Positions 33,709-42,802 of a DNA stretch of 64,000 bases are shown in pieces; position 1 is the first letter of the stretch; each line of letters starts with the position of its first letter. This stretch comes from Acidobacteriota bacterium (lineage in GTDB: Bacteria > Acidobacteriota > Terriglobia > Acidiferrales > UBA7541). A program made the translations under genes and the position numbers. Under the pieces are notes generated by a model, which had not been told where the DNA came from, made no database searches, and saw only the letters and a program-made list of their open reading frames with translations. The stretch spans positions 62,001 through 126,000 of the forward strand of contig PMTV01000014.1 in NCBI GenBank assembly GCA_003167215.1, given 5' to 3'.

Positions 33709-35739
33709 ATGCGACTTTTGTATTTTGCTCTGGCAGCAATGTTGTGCGCTTCCTCGCTTTGCGCGCAGGACAAGCCCTTGCACGGGATCGACCTCAACGA
33801 CCTCGATCGCAAAGCCAGTCCCTGCCAAGACTTCTACGAATATTCCAATGGCAACTGGCGCGCGAACAATCCCATTCCGCCTTCGATGGTGATATGGAGC
33901 AAGCGCTGGGCTGCCGGAGAGTCCACCAAGGACGTGCTCCGCGGCATTCTCGAGGAAGCCGCCGCTCATTCGTCCACTGCTCCGCCAAAGTCCACAGACC
34001 TTTTGATCGGCGATTATTACGGCGCCTGCATGGACGAAAAGCAAATCGACGCACAGGGTGTAAAGGCGCTCAAGCGCGAAACCGATCTCATCCAATCCAT
34101 CGCCACAGTCGCCGATCTCACTCACGCCATCACTCGCCTGCATGAGGAAGCTATCTTTGTGCCATTCTTTTTTGGTTCGAGCCAAGATCCCCACAATCCT
34201 CAGCAAGTGATTGCCGATGCGGGCGCCGGCGGACTCGGCCTCCCCGATCGGGATTACTACTTCAAGGACGATGACAAGTCCAAAGAGACGCGTCAAAAGT
34301 ACGTGGAGCACGTCGCGGCAATGTTCGTGTTGGCCGGTTCTGACAAGCCCGCCGCTGCGGCTGCGGCACAAGTTGTGATTCGCATGGAAACTGCGCTCGC
34401 CGGCGCAACGCTGACAAATGTGGAGTTGCGGGATCCCTACGCCACGGATCACAAGATGAAACTGGATGACCTCCAGAAAATTACGCCCGATTTTAACTGG
34501 GTCGAGTATTTCAAGGCTTCGAATCTCGATCCTGCCGTCGCCGTCAACGTCGATCAGCCCAAATTCATGCAGGAGTTCCAGCGTCAACTGCAGCAAACTT
34601 CTCTTGCTGACTGGAAAACCTATCTGACTTGGCAGCTGCTGAACTCCGCTGCTTCATCTCTTTCCGCGCCGTTCGTCCAGGAGGACTTCGCTTTCTACCA
34701 GCAGTACCTGGAAGGCGCCAAAGAAATGAAGCCCCGCTGGAAGCGTTGTGTCGAAGCTACGGACGGAGACCTGGGCGAGGCCTTAGGCAAAAAGTACGTC
34801 GAAAAAACATTTTCCCCGGAAGCCAAAGCACGCATGCAAGAGATGGTGAAGAACATTCTGCTGGCCTTGCATGACGACATCTTGACGGTTACCTGGATGA
34901 GCGACGCGACCAAGCAGAAAGCCCTGGAGAAACTCTCCACCTTCAATCCCAAAGTCGGCTACCCGGACAAATGGAAGGATTACAGCAGCGTGGAAATCAC
35001 GCGCGACTCTTATTGGAACGACGTAGTTGCGGCGCGGCGTTTTGCCATCCGCGATGACGCGCAACTCATCGGCAAGCCGGTCGATCGCCTCCGCTGGGGC
35101 ATGACCACGCCAACTTCAAACGCGTATTACAATCCGCTGCTCAATGAAATCGTATTCCCGGCCGGGATTCTGTTGCCGCCCATGTTCGATGTGAATGCCA
35201 CCGACGCAGTCAACTACGGCGGTATTGGCCCGGTCATCGGCCACGAGATTTCCCACGGTTTTGACGACCAAGGCGCCAAGTATGACAGCACAGGCGAGCT
35301 CAAGAGCTGGTGGACTCCCGCGGACTACAAGGAATTTCAGAGCCGTGGACAATGTGTAGTCGATCAGTTCTCCAGCTACACCGTAGAAGGCGGCATGCAC
35401 GAAAACGGTAAATTGGTGCTGGGCGAAAGCATAGGCGACCTGGGTGGCGTAAAGCTTGCCTATCTCGCGTTCGAGAAATCAATGCAAGGCAAACCCCGCC
35501 CGCCTGACCAGGACGGCTTCACGCCGGAACAACAGTTTTTTATTTCCTGGGGACAAGCTCGCGGCGATGAGATTCGTCCAGACGCGCAACGCCAGTTCGT
35601 GCTCACGAATCCGCATCCGGTCAGCAAGTATCGCGTCATCGGGCCGCTTTCGAATTTGCCTGAATTCTGTAAGGCTTTCGGTTGCAAGGCCGGTGATGCC
35701 ATGGTGCGCGCGGCTGAACTGCGATGCTCGGTCTGGTAA
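33709..35739 (+). CDS. M13-family zinc metalloendopeptidase (neprilysin-like)
   Basis: From ATG 33709, behind AAGAGG, the protein has 676 residues, the usual length for bacterial PepO/neprilysin-type enzymes. A signal peptide (MRLLYFALAAMLCASSLCA) sends it out of the cytoplasm. The zinc motif HEISH lies near residue 511 and the third ligand in ESIGDLGG near 570; NAYYNPLLNEIVFPAGIL, the substrate-binding stretch, precedes it. N-terminal FYEYSNGNWRANNPIP is also family-typical. It would cleave short exported or periplasmic peptides. The frame is open to 33637, but those residues precede the signal peptide. Acidobacteria often carry many M13 genes. Confidence 0.93.
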   Translation: MRLLYFALAAMLCASSLCAQDKPLHGIDLNDLDRKASPCQDFYEYSNGNWRANNPIPPSMVIWSKRWAAGESTKDVLRGILEEAAAHSSTAPPKSTDLLIGDYYGACMDEKQIDAQGVKALKRETDLIQSIATVADLTHAITRLHEEAIFVPFFFGSSQDPHNPQQVIADAGAGGLGLPDRDYYFKDDDKSKETRQKYVEHVAAMFVLAGSDKPAAAAAAQVVIRMETALAGATLTNVELRDPYATDHKMKLDDLQKITPDFNWVEYFKASNLDPAVAVNVDQPKFMQEFQRQLQQTSLADWKTYLTWQLLNSAASSLSAPFVQEDFAFYQQYLEGAKEMKPRWKRCVEATDGDLGEALGKKYVEKTFSPEAKARMQEMVKNILLALHDDILTVTWMSDATKQKALEKLSTFNPKVGYPDKWKDYSSVEITRDSYWNDVVAARRFAIRDDAQLIGKPVDRLRWGMTTPTSNAYYNPLLNEIVFPAGILLPPMFDVNATDAVNYGGIGPVIGHEISHGFDDQGAKYDSTGELKSWWTPADYKEFQSRGQCVVDQFSSYTVEGGMHENGKLVLGESIGDLGGVKLAYLAFEKSMQGKPRPPDQDGFTPEQQFFISWGQARGDEIRPDAQRQFVLTNPHPVSKYRVIGPLSNLPEFCKAFGCKAGDAMVRAAELRCSVW

Positions 35740-35881
35740 ACCGCTCCTGCAACGTTGTTCGTAGAGACTGATTGTCACCGCCGAGATTGCTTTTATTGCC
35801 CTGCGGGCGGCCTCTGCGTGCCGAGTCGTTCAGCGTGTCGCCACAGTGCAATGTCCGGAAAGGCCTGTTAATATCGCGCTG

Positions 35882-37093
35882 ATGGCACAGTCACAAGATC
35901 CTCAGTCCTCGCAAACCTCTGACCTGGCATCTGCACCCGGGCCGCCGCCGGTTACGGCTCAGGATTCGGCACCTGCGACCGGCTTTCGGATTGGACGTGT
36001 TTTCGGCATCCCCATCTATTTGCACGCCAGCTGGTTCATCATTTTCTTCCTGATCACGCTTTCGTTGCGAACTCAATTTACCTCTCAGCACGCGAATTGG
36101 TCGTCGGCCCAACATTGGGCCCTTGGCATCATCACTAGTATTTTGTTTTTTGCTTCCGTGGTCTTCCACGAACTCAGCCACAGCGCTGTGGCCAAGCACT
36201 ACCGCATTCCTGTGGCTTCCATCACGCTTTTTGTTTTCGGAGGCCTGGCGCGAATCACTCGCGAGCCGGACAATGCCAAGCAGGAATTCAACATCGCCAT
36301 CGCCGGCCCGCTGTCCAGCATATTTCTCTCCGGCTGCTTTTGGCTCGTCGCGCATTACTTTCACGGCAACGACATGGTGCAAGCGGCAGCCACCTGGCTC
36401 TGGGAAATTAATCTCGCTCTAGCCATCTTCAATCTAGTCCCCGGATTTCCGCTCGACGGCGGTCGCATTCTGCGCGGCATCGCCTGGGGCCTGACCGGAA
36501 ATTTCACTCGCGCGACGAAGATTGCCTCGACCGCCGGAAAGATTTTCGCCTACTTGATGATCATCCTGGGTGTGTGGCAAGCGCTGAACGGAAACTGGGT
36601 CGGCGGCCTGTGGACCGCTTTCATAGGATGGTTCCTCCTGAGCGCGGCGCAGGAAAGCTTGATGCAGGTAGCCATGCGCCACACGCTCACCGACATCCGC
36701 GCTGCCGACATCATGACGCGCGATATTCCCACCGTCCCGCGCGACATGTCCGTGGAGGACTACGTCCACGAAGTTTTGCGCACCGGCCGCCGTTGCCATA
36801 TCGTCACCGGCGCGGGCCGCCCCGTGGGCCTTGCCACTTTGCACGCCGCGCGCGCGCTGCCGCGAGAAGAATGGGCCAACACCTCGATCCAAGCGGTGAT
36901 GATGCCGCTCGAGCGCATTCATTCAGCCTCGCCGGCGGAGCCCGCGCTGGCAATCCTGCAGCGCATGCAGAGCGAGGACATCAACCAGATGCCCGTAATT
37001 TCCGACGAACACATCGTCGGCATGATCGATCGCGACACCATCTTGCGCATGCTGCAAACCCGCTTGCAGGTTGGCCACGTGGCCGGCCAATAA
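35882..37093 (+). CDS. M50 site-2-type intramembrane protease with CBS domains
   Basis: The 403-residue protein starts at ATG 35882. A polar N-terminus of about 40 residues leads to a membrane part with about six spans. The zinc motif FHELSHS lies near residue 96, and the second motif, NLVPGFPLDGGRILRG, near residue 185. A pair of CBS domains (about 265-395; DIMTRDIPTVPRDMSVEDYV and LQRMQSEDINQMPVI) forms the cytoplasmic C-terminus and may bind an adenine nucleotide to regulate cleavage. Family members cut anti-sigma factors or signal-peptide remnants within the membrane. The PDZ-membrane protein encoded next, 176 bp downstream, may work with it. Confidence 0.9.
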   Translation: MAQSQDPQSSQTSDLASAPGPPPVTAQDSAPATGFRIGRVFGIPIYLHASWFIIFFLITLSLRTQFTSQHANWSSAQHWALGIITSILFFASVVFHELSHSAVAKHYRIPVASITLFVFGGLARITREPDNAKQEFNIAIAGPLSSIFLSGCFWLVAHYFHGNDMVQAAATWLWEINLALAIFNLVPGFPLDGGRILRGIAWGLTGNFTRATKIASTAGKIFAYLMIILGVWQALNGNWVGGLWTAFIGWFLLSAAQESLMQVAMRHTLTDIRAADIMTRDIPTVPRDMSVEDYVHEVLRTGRRCHIVTGAGRPVGLATLHAARALPREEWANTSIQAVMMPLERIHSASPAEPALAILQRMQSEDINQMPVISDEHIVGMIDRDTILRMLQTRLQVGHVAGQ

Positions 37094-37269
37094 GTCCAGG
37101 TGCTCGCCGCGAAGTCTGAAACTTTTCAGGTGTAATAGAGTTTTGCTGTCCGGCAGAAGTCTCATCGGGAATCTCGACAGGCTGAGGTGCGGCCATAGGC
37201 TCGCGGAGCGTCTTAACGGAGGAAGATAAAGCTAGCCGGACCGGTGTCGGCCGGTTTCTTCTGGTTCTG

Positions 37270-39090
37270 TTGACTCTCTGGGCGCTGGCGATGATTGTTC
37301 CCGGGCTGCAGCGAGTTATCGATTCACTCAGTTCGTTTGGCCTGTCCGTGGACAACGACGGGATTGTCACCGGCGTTCTTGCCCCGTTTCATTATGCTGC
37401 GGACTCTCCAGCCGCCGCTGCCGGCATCGTCCCAGGCGACCGCGTAGACCTGAAGGCCATGCGCTGTATTCCGCCCGGCACTCCTCAATGCGCCAGCTTG
37501 GTCGCCGTCCTAGGCGGCTTGGGTGGCATGCAGGCAGCCTTGTCAAACCGCCAGATCACGCTGACCCTCAAGCCGAGCTCCGGCGCTGTACCAAAAACCG
37601 TGGAGCTTCAGTCTGTTCCAGCTCCGCTGAATCCGCCGGAGAGAGTTGTGCTTTTCCTCGACACTGTCGTGGGGATTATTGTAATCATCATTGCATTCTG
37701 GCTCGTTTGGACGCGCCCTAGCTTGATGACCTGGGGATTGTTCCTCTACGTGGTCTGGATAAATCCGGGCCAGACGTTCACCTATTACGCATTGTTACAG
37801 CGTTGGCCGCTTGCCGTACTCGCTCAGGAGTTTGTTGAAGCGTTGGCGCAAGGCGCCGCATTCGCCGGTCTTGCGATCTTCGCGCTGCGGTTCCCCAACG
37901 ACCGAACCGAACCGCGCTGGCAAAAAGTGCAATGGGCCGTGCCGCTGCTCGGCGCCGCCATGTCCGCGCTCACGCTGCTGTGCTTTGCCAACTTGTTCGG
38001 CTTTCCGACCGAGAGGATCACCGAGGTCAGCTTCCTGGCGGGCTACGCGATCGACGCCGCCGTCTTGCTGATTCTGCTGGAACGCCGTCGTTCGCTGCCA
38101 CCGCAAGAAGAGCAACGCATGCGTTGGGTAATCTGGGGATGTGCTATCGGACTTCCGGCATTCATCTTGGCTGAGCTTTGTCAGTCCTCTGACCTGATTT
38201 TCCATCTGTTCGGCTTCTCACCCTCCCAGGCTTTTATCGGTCTTCTGTATTTGCCGAACGGCGTACTCGTCTATTTCGCATCGCAGGCAGTGTGGCAGCG
38301 CCGCGTGGTGAGTGTATCCATCCCGCTTCGCCACGGCACGACCCTGGTTGCATTGACGTTGCTCATCGGCGTCCCCATCTTCCAGCTCGAGCAGAAACTC
38401 GATATCGTTAAGGAGTCCTTTCCACTGCCCGCTTGGATCTGGCCGCTGCTGGTGGCTCCTGTCGTTTTGCTCCTGGTGAATCGCCTGCACGAGACCGCTG
38501 TCGAACTCGTGGACCGTATCTTCAATCGCCGGTTTCACTCCGCGAAACGACAGCTCAACGACGCCAGTGAAGCTATCGCGCAAGCCGAATCCCTCGCCGA
38601 GATCGATCGCGTGCTCGTGGAAAGCACGGTCCGCGCCCTCTGTTTGTCATCCGGCGCGGTTTTCCGAAGCGAGGAGAACGTGTTCCGCCGTACGCAGGAC
38701 ACCAAAGGCTGGAATGCGTCCATGAAGAAAGAGCTGCGCCCGGAATCTGACGCAATCGCACTGCGCTGTTTGCAAGTTGGCGCTCCCGTTCGTCTCAACC
38801 ACGATGATTGGGATTCGCGCGAACTTCCCCCGGGAATGGACGCGCCTTGTCTTTCCGTGCCCGTACGAAGCGGAATCACTGAAGCCACCGCGGTAGTCCT
38901 GCTCGGGCCGCACGAGACTGGCAATGACATAGACGCCGACGAGCGCGAAATGCTCGACCGGCTCGCCGCGCGCGCTGCAACCTCGTACGAGCGTGTAGTT
39001 ACCGGAATGCTGCGCCAAGAGGTGGCGCGACTGAAGGCCCAAGTCGTCGAGCTGCAAAGCGGTGACCGAACCGCGCGCGCAAACTCGTAA
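37270..39090 (+). CDS. PDZ - multi-span membrane - GAF-like sensor protein
   Basis: From TTG 37270 the protein has 606 residues. A PDZ-like domain lies near 30-115 (GVLAPFHYAADSPAAAAGIVPGD), then about eight membrane spans (about 125-395), and a cytoplasmic C-terminus (about 400-590) with a GAF-like fold (AEIDRVLVESTVRALCLSSG ... LPPGMDAPCLSVPVRSGI) ending in a coil (MLRQEVARLKAQVVEL). No kinase or output domain is attached. Coding character extends upstream: the frame is open to 37186 and reads GRFLLVLLTLWALAMIVPGL, so the first hydrophobic helix begins before TTG 37270, yet no ATG/GTG/TTG lies there. It could be an uncommon start, or a sequence error near 37200-37260. Confidence 0.65.
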   Translation: MTLWALAMIVPGLQRVIDSLSSFGLSVDNDGIVTGVLAPFHYAADSPAAAAGIVPGDRVDLKAMRCIPPGTPQCASLVAVLGGLGGMQAALSNRQITLTLKPSSGAVPKTVELQSVPAPLNPPERVVLFLDTVVGIIVIIIAFWLVWTRPSLMTWGLFLYVVWINPGQTFTYYALLQRWPLAVLAQEFVEALAQGAAFAGLAIFALRFPNDRTEPRWQKVQWAVPLLGAAMSALTLLCFANLFGFPTERITEVSFLAGYAIDAAVLLILLERRRSLPPQEEQRMRWVIWGCAIGLPAFILAELCQSSDLIFHLFGFSPSQAFIGLLYLPNGVLVYFASQAVWQRRVVSVSIPLRHGTTLVALTLLIGVPIFQLEQKLDIVKESFPLPAWIWPLLVAPVVLLLVNRLHETAVELVDRIFNRRFHSAKRQLNDASEAIAQAESLAEIDRVLVESTVRALCLSSGAVFRSEENVFRRTQDTKGWNASMKKELRPESDAIALRCLQVGAPVRLNHDDWDSRELPPGMDAPCLSVPVRSGITEATAVVLLGPHETGNDIDADEREMLDRLAARAATSYERVVTGMLRQEVARLKAQVVELQSGDRTARANS

Positions 39091-39131
39091 TCAACGACCA
39101 CGCGACCTTTTCGCTGCCCAGGAGAATTCCC

Positions 39132-39572
39132 ATCGGAAAGACTGACAACCAGCAACTTCCCCGCCGCCGGTTCGCAAAATATCTGACCGCCGGCATCGTC
39201 GCAGCTTTCGGCGGCCTTGTGATCTTCATCCGCGCGCGAAAGAATTCCTACCCGGTCAAAGTTGTCGCGAATGTGCGAGACTTACCCGTCGGCGCCGTGA
39301 AAATCATCTCGTACCCCAATGACGAGCACCCTTGCTTTCTATTGCATCCGTCGGAAGGCACCTTCCTCGCGTTCAGCCGCCTTTGCACGCACGCAGCCTG
39401 CCCCATATTTTACCGGCCGGAGCAGCATGTATTCGCCTGTCCGTGCCACGGTGGAGTTTTCTCGGCAGCTGACGGCTCTGTCCTCGATGGCCCGCCTCCG
39501 AAACCGCTTCCGCGCGTAATCCTGGAATTGCGGGGAGAAGAGTTGACCGCCACAGGAATGTTTCCGAGTTAA
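39132..39572 (+). CDS. Rieske-type [2Fe-2S] protein with Tat-like signal
   Basis: The Rieske ligands are clear: CTHAACP and CPCHGGVF, the CxH ... CxxH arrangement, in a small beta domain. From the first canonical start, GTG 39219, only 117 residues result and the membrane anchor is lost. The frame is open further and reads RRRFAKYLTAGIVAAFGGLVIF, a twin-arginine-type signal/anchor. AGGAG at 39120-39124 lies 7 bases before ATC 39132, and no ATG/GTG/TTG precedes it, so initiation at ATC (or ATT 39126), or a one-base error, must be assumed. About 146 residues from ATC. Likely an electron carrier on the outer face of the membrane; no cytochrome b or oxygenase gene lies beside it. Confidence 0.7.
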   Translation: MGKTDNQQLPRRRFAKYLTAGIVAAFGGLVIFIRARKNSYPVKVVANVRDLPVGAVKIISYPNDEHPCFLLHPSEGTFLAFSRLCTHAACPIFYRPEQHVFACPCHGGVFSAADGSVLDGPPPKPLPRVILELRGEELTATGMFPS

Positions 39573-39620
39573 AGCTTTGCACAAAGTGTTAACGCAATAT
39601 TGGGGATCAGACTCCGCGGG

Positions 39621-39926
39621 CTACTCGCTAATTTCGGACTGGATAAGTGACGTAAGTTCGGCGACAGCCGTCGCAACAGTTTCAGAGTCGCTTCCTTTCA
39701 GATTTCTGCCATCTTTCTCCTGCAATGCAGCATGTATGTCCTCAAGTTTGCCCCAATTGGAGGCAAATGCCTTCTTCCAAGATTCGTCGGTGTTCCTTAG
39801 ACATGAAACGAGTGCGTCTAGATCTGAGATAAGCTTGCCGATTCCGGAGTTCCCTTTGCGAAAACTCTCGATGGCCTCTAACATGAGCTTCAGCTGCCGT
39901 TGGTTATATGTCCGATCGTGTGACAT
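39621..39926 (-). CDS. Small conserved-looking protein in the AT-rich islet
   Basis: The 101-residue cytosolic protein is mostly helical (TYNQRQLKLMLEAIESFRKG, ALVSCLRNTDESWKKAF) and has no catalytic motif that I recognise. It looks like the small helical proteins often found alone or near immunity-type genes, but I cannot name a family. It lies with the next gene in a stretch of clearly lower GC than its neighbours, pointing to recent acquisition. GGAGG lies 11 bases upstream of ATG 39926. Confidence 0.55.
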   Translation of the reverse strand: MSHDRTYNQRQLKLMLEAIESFRKGNSGIGKLISDLDALVSCLRNTDESWKKAFASNWGKLEDIHAALQEKDGRNLKGSDSETVATAVAELTSLIQSEISE

Positions 39927-40021
39927 ACCTCATGTGTCCTCCGAATCGAATCAAATCGTACTTTCCGGGGGCGAACCCATCGTCCAATCCGTCGGTCGTC
40001 AGGGCCCGTGATTGCCAAAAA

Positions 40022-40642
40022 TCAAATAGAATAGTTAGCTAGAAACCTTTGGGTGAAATCTAAAGCAATAGAAGCATCTTTACTAAAATACTGAGCTTTG
40101 ATGTAGTCCGAAAGCCATGACGCATCCATGCATCGAACACCGCTAATTGTTGGTACATTAACATTTTCCGAAACAGCAATGACGGCTATTTCCCACGAGA
40201 TTCTGTCGCAAAATATTCCCCATTTCAGCGAGGAGCCCCAAAATGCCCCCACATCTCCCCCACGGGATCGAAATGAATCAACGTTCCCCTCACGCGACAT
40301 CACTGGCACATATCTTTCCATTACACGAGACGGCTTAAAAGAAGCCAAGCCAAAAAAAGAGAAGTGCTGGTAGTAGTAATCAACCGGATGAGGATCGAGA
40401 GTCATGTAATTGACAGATTCGTCCTCAAAAATATTCGATAACTTGAAGAGAAATGACCCAAATTCTTTCTTGAAAATATTGGCATGCTCAATCGCGAAAT
40501 ATTTTGCGAGTGGACGCTGAAATACGAAATCCGGCAGGCGCTTTCGAGTGTTTATAATCTTTCCGCATTCCCCGCTTAGAACGGAAAATGCCTCTTCATC
40601 GACGATCAACTCAATTGGTTCATCATTCCTCTTCTGGCCCAA
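40022..40642 (-). CDS. AT-rich protein of unknown function (possible immunity-type)
   Basis: The 206-residue protein starts at TTG 40642, 8 bases after a run of six G. It is rich in aromatic and acidic residues with motif-like stretches HPVDYYYQHFSFFGL and FWGSSLKWGIFCDR. GC content is far below the flanking genes (roughly 40%, estimated by eye). It is encoded 95 bp upstream of the 101-residue protein, same strand. Lone proteins of this size and composition in foreign islets are often immunity proteins for contact toxins, but no toxin gene is here and the assignment is a guess. Confidence 0.5.
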   Translation of the reverse strand: MGQKRNDEPIELIVDEEAFSVLSGECGKIINTRKRLPDFVFQRPLAKYFAIEHANIFKKEFGSFLFKLSNIFEDESVNYMTLDPHPVDYYYQHFSFFGLASFKPSRVMERYVPVMSREGNVDSFRSRGGDVGAFWGSSLKWGIFCDRISWEIAVIAVSENVNVPTISGVRCMDASWLSDYIKAQYFSKDASIALDFTQRFLANYSI

Positions 40643-40665
40643 CGTTTATCCCCCCGCCATCCTAG

Positions 40666-42459
40666 CTATTTCGGATGTCGCTGCGCGTAGCGCACCGCTT
40701 TCGCTTCCGGATTGCCTTCCTGCACCGTCAGGAAATAGTCCACGGGAAGGTTGTGCAGTACGTCCACGTTTCCGCTTGGCCAGCGGATTTCGAGCATATC
40801 CACGCGCTCGTGTTTCCCCAACCCAAAAAAGATGCGCGGATCCTGCGCCGAGCAATAGCTCATCCCGCCTTTGACCTGATCGTAACTCCTAAACTCTCCA
40901 GCGGTTAATTTCAGAAAAGCGCCATTCCCGTCGCGATTGCTTTTCGTTCCCACCAAACGCACCGCCAGCCAGTGATTTCCCGCCGCAGCCGGCTCGCTCG
41001 CGCCATCGTTTCGAAATAGCTGCGCGTCCTCGCCGTTATTACTCACCAGAAAATCCTGCCAGCCGTCGTTATCGTAGTCTCCCACGGCGAGCCCGCGCCC
41101 CACGCGCGGCGAACGAAAACCCGCATTCTGCGTTTTCGTTGCATCCACGAACACGGCATCGCCGACGTTGCGGTAAAGCACTTTTTCTTCCGCGTACTTC
41201 ACTTCCGGATGGTACAGCGGGATGTTATCCAGAATGTGCCCGTTGACCACCAGCAGGTCGCGCCACCCATCATTATCAAAGTCGAACATGCGCGCCCCGA
41301 ACGCGCTTCTCAAAATATTCGTTTGCCCCAGCGCGGAAGCGATTGTGTCGTCCGTGAACGTGCCGTCGCCATTGTTGCGGTAGAGCCTGTTCAACTCGAA
41401 ATCCAGATGGCTGACGAAAAGATACAGCAAGCCGTTGTTCATCACGTCGGCGGCATCGGCGCTCATTCCCGCTTCCGGGCGTCCTTCCTCGCTAAATCCC
41501 GCGCCGGATTTGTACGTCGCATCCCGAAATGTGCCGTCTCCATTATTTAAATACAGGAAATTGCGCTGCGTATCATTCGCCACGAAAATGTCCGGCCAGC
41601 CGTCGCCGTTAAAGTCCGCCAACACCACCGCCAGGCTCTTGCCATCGGTGTTCACCAGCCCGGCCTTCGCCGTCATATCTGTGAACGTCCCGTCTCCGTT
41701 GTTGTGATACAGCCGCATGGACGTGCCGTGAAAACTGTCCGGGTGGCAATACGCACGATATCCGGGTTTATTTTCTCCGCACGACACCGGATGGTCTTCG
41801 TCGTACTGCACGTAATTCGTCACCAGCAGGTCGAGCAAGCCGTCGTGGTCGTAGTCAAACCACCCCGCGGCCGTACCCCAGTTTCCGTCGTTCCCCACTC
41901 CTGCCTTGGTAGTCACATCGGTAAAAGTGCCATCTCCATTGTTGTGCAGCAGAACTGAATGGCGGTATCCCGTCATGTAGATGTCCGGATAGCCGTCGTT
42001 ATCGTAATCACCCACTGCTACGCCAAAGAAAAACGTGCCGTCCGAATGAATCTTGCTCGCCGCCGTTACATCCGTAAACGTGCCGTCGCGATTGTTGCGA
42101 TACAGCGCCGGCTGTGGCGGGTGCTCCGGATGAAAAAATGGGGTGTACCCGCTGTTTACAAAAAAAGCGTCCAGATAGCCGTCCTGGTTGTAATCGATCC
42201 ACGCGACGCCCGCCCCCATCGTCTCCAAATACAGCTTTTCGGGCGAAGCCGCGCGCTCATGGTGAAAATGAATCCCCGCCTCGCGCGTAACGTCTTGGAA
42301 TTGCACGTGAAAGGGGTTAGCCACCTCCGAACGCCGGCGCAGTATCTCGCTTTTCGTTTCTTGCACCAACGGCTGCGCCACCAAATCCCAAGTTGCCACC
42401 AGCAGAACGCCCGCGGCAACCAGCGCCAATCGTCCGGTGTAGAATTTCTTTCGGTTCAT
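40666..42459 (-). CDS. CRTAC1-type FG-GAP / ASPIC-UnbV exported protein
   Basis: From ATG 42459 the protein has 597 residues and a membrane-anchor or signal segment (LALVAAGVLLVATWDL, about 8-26). At least seven FG-GAP/VCBS-type repeats follow: the D-x-D/N-x-D-G calcium-binding loops DYNQDGYLDAFF, DYDNDGYPDIYM, DYDHDGLLDLLV, DFNGDGWPDIFV, DFDNDGWRDLLV, DYDNDGWQDFLV. The C-terminal ASPIC/UnbV domain (about 490-590; LVGTKSNRDGNGAFLKL, LEIRWPSGNVDVLHNL) completes the CRTAC1 order. This predicts a calcium-bound extracellular beta-propeller. Two more such proteins are encoded at 55-61 kb. The frame is open to 42498, but those residues precede the anchor. Confidence 0.9.
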   Translation of the reverse strand: MNRKKFYTGRLALVAAGVLLVATWDLVAQPLVQETKSEILRRRSEVANPFHVQFQDVTREAGIHFHHERAASPEKLYLETMGAGVAWIDYNQDGYLDAFFVNSGYTPFFHPEHPPQPALYRNNRDGTFTDVTAASKIHSDGTFFFGVAVGDYDNDGYPDIYMTGYRHSVLLHNNGDGTFTDVTTKAGVGNDGNWGTAAGWFDYDHDGLLDLLVTNYVQYDEDHPVSCGENKPGYRAYCHPDSFHGTSMRLYHNNGDGTFTDMTAKAGLVNTDGKSLAVVLADFNGDGWPDIFVANDTQRNFLYLNNGDGTFRDATYKSGAGFSEEGRPEAGMSADAADVMNNGLLYLFVSHLDFELNRLYRNNGDGTFTDDTIASALGQTNILRSAFGARMFDFDNDGWRDLLVVNGHILDNIPLYHPEVKYAEEKVLYRNVGDAVFVDATKTQNAGFRSPRVGRGLAVGDYDNDGWQDFLVSNNGEDAQLFRNDGASEPAAAGNHWLAVRLVGTKSNRDGNGAFLKLTAGEFRSYDQVKGGMSYCSAQDPRIFFGLGKHERVDMLEIRWPSGNVDVLHNLPVDYFLTVQEGNPEAKAVRYAQRHPK

Positions 42460-42498
42460 TTCGGGACTGATTCTAACAGGATGCGTCTCTCGCAGCAC

Positions 42499-42802
42499 AG
42501 GCGCTAAACTCCAGACAATTTCTTAGACTTTTTTAATACAGCGCGCTCAGACTGTGGAAATCTTTGCGCGCAACGCTAGTTTTTTGTTGACTCTACACAC
42601 CCCGAGAGCTAGCCTACCGCCCATCTTAGGCTGGGGGCAGCGTCCTAAAAGTGAATTTCAACGATCGCCTGCATTTTGGACTAGCTCACTTCCAAGCGGC
42701 TATTCCGCCGGTCCTGGGACGTGCCACCTATAACGCACACAGCAATTTTTTCAGCAATCCGTCTCTTCATTTAAAATATCGTCTCGCATCGGGAGAGTCG
42801 CA
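42499..42802. other. Divergent promoter region between CRTAC1 and TonB receptor genes
   Basis: These 304 bp separate two diverging genes. No coding frame of quality is present. A possible sigma-70-type site for the receptor is TTGACT (42587-42592), 17 bases, then TAGCCT (42610-42615); the -10 half is weak, and it would leave a leader of about 180 bases. No ribosome-binding site stronger than GGGAG (about 42791) is visible before ATG 42803. Confidence 0.35.

Noticed and set aside
39590..40660. Reading the AT-rich islet as prophage or an insertion sequence
   Set aside because: No integrase, transposase, terminal inverted repeats or target duplication could be seen at either edge.
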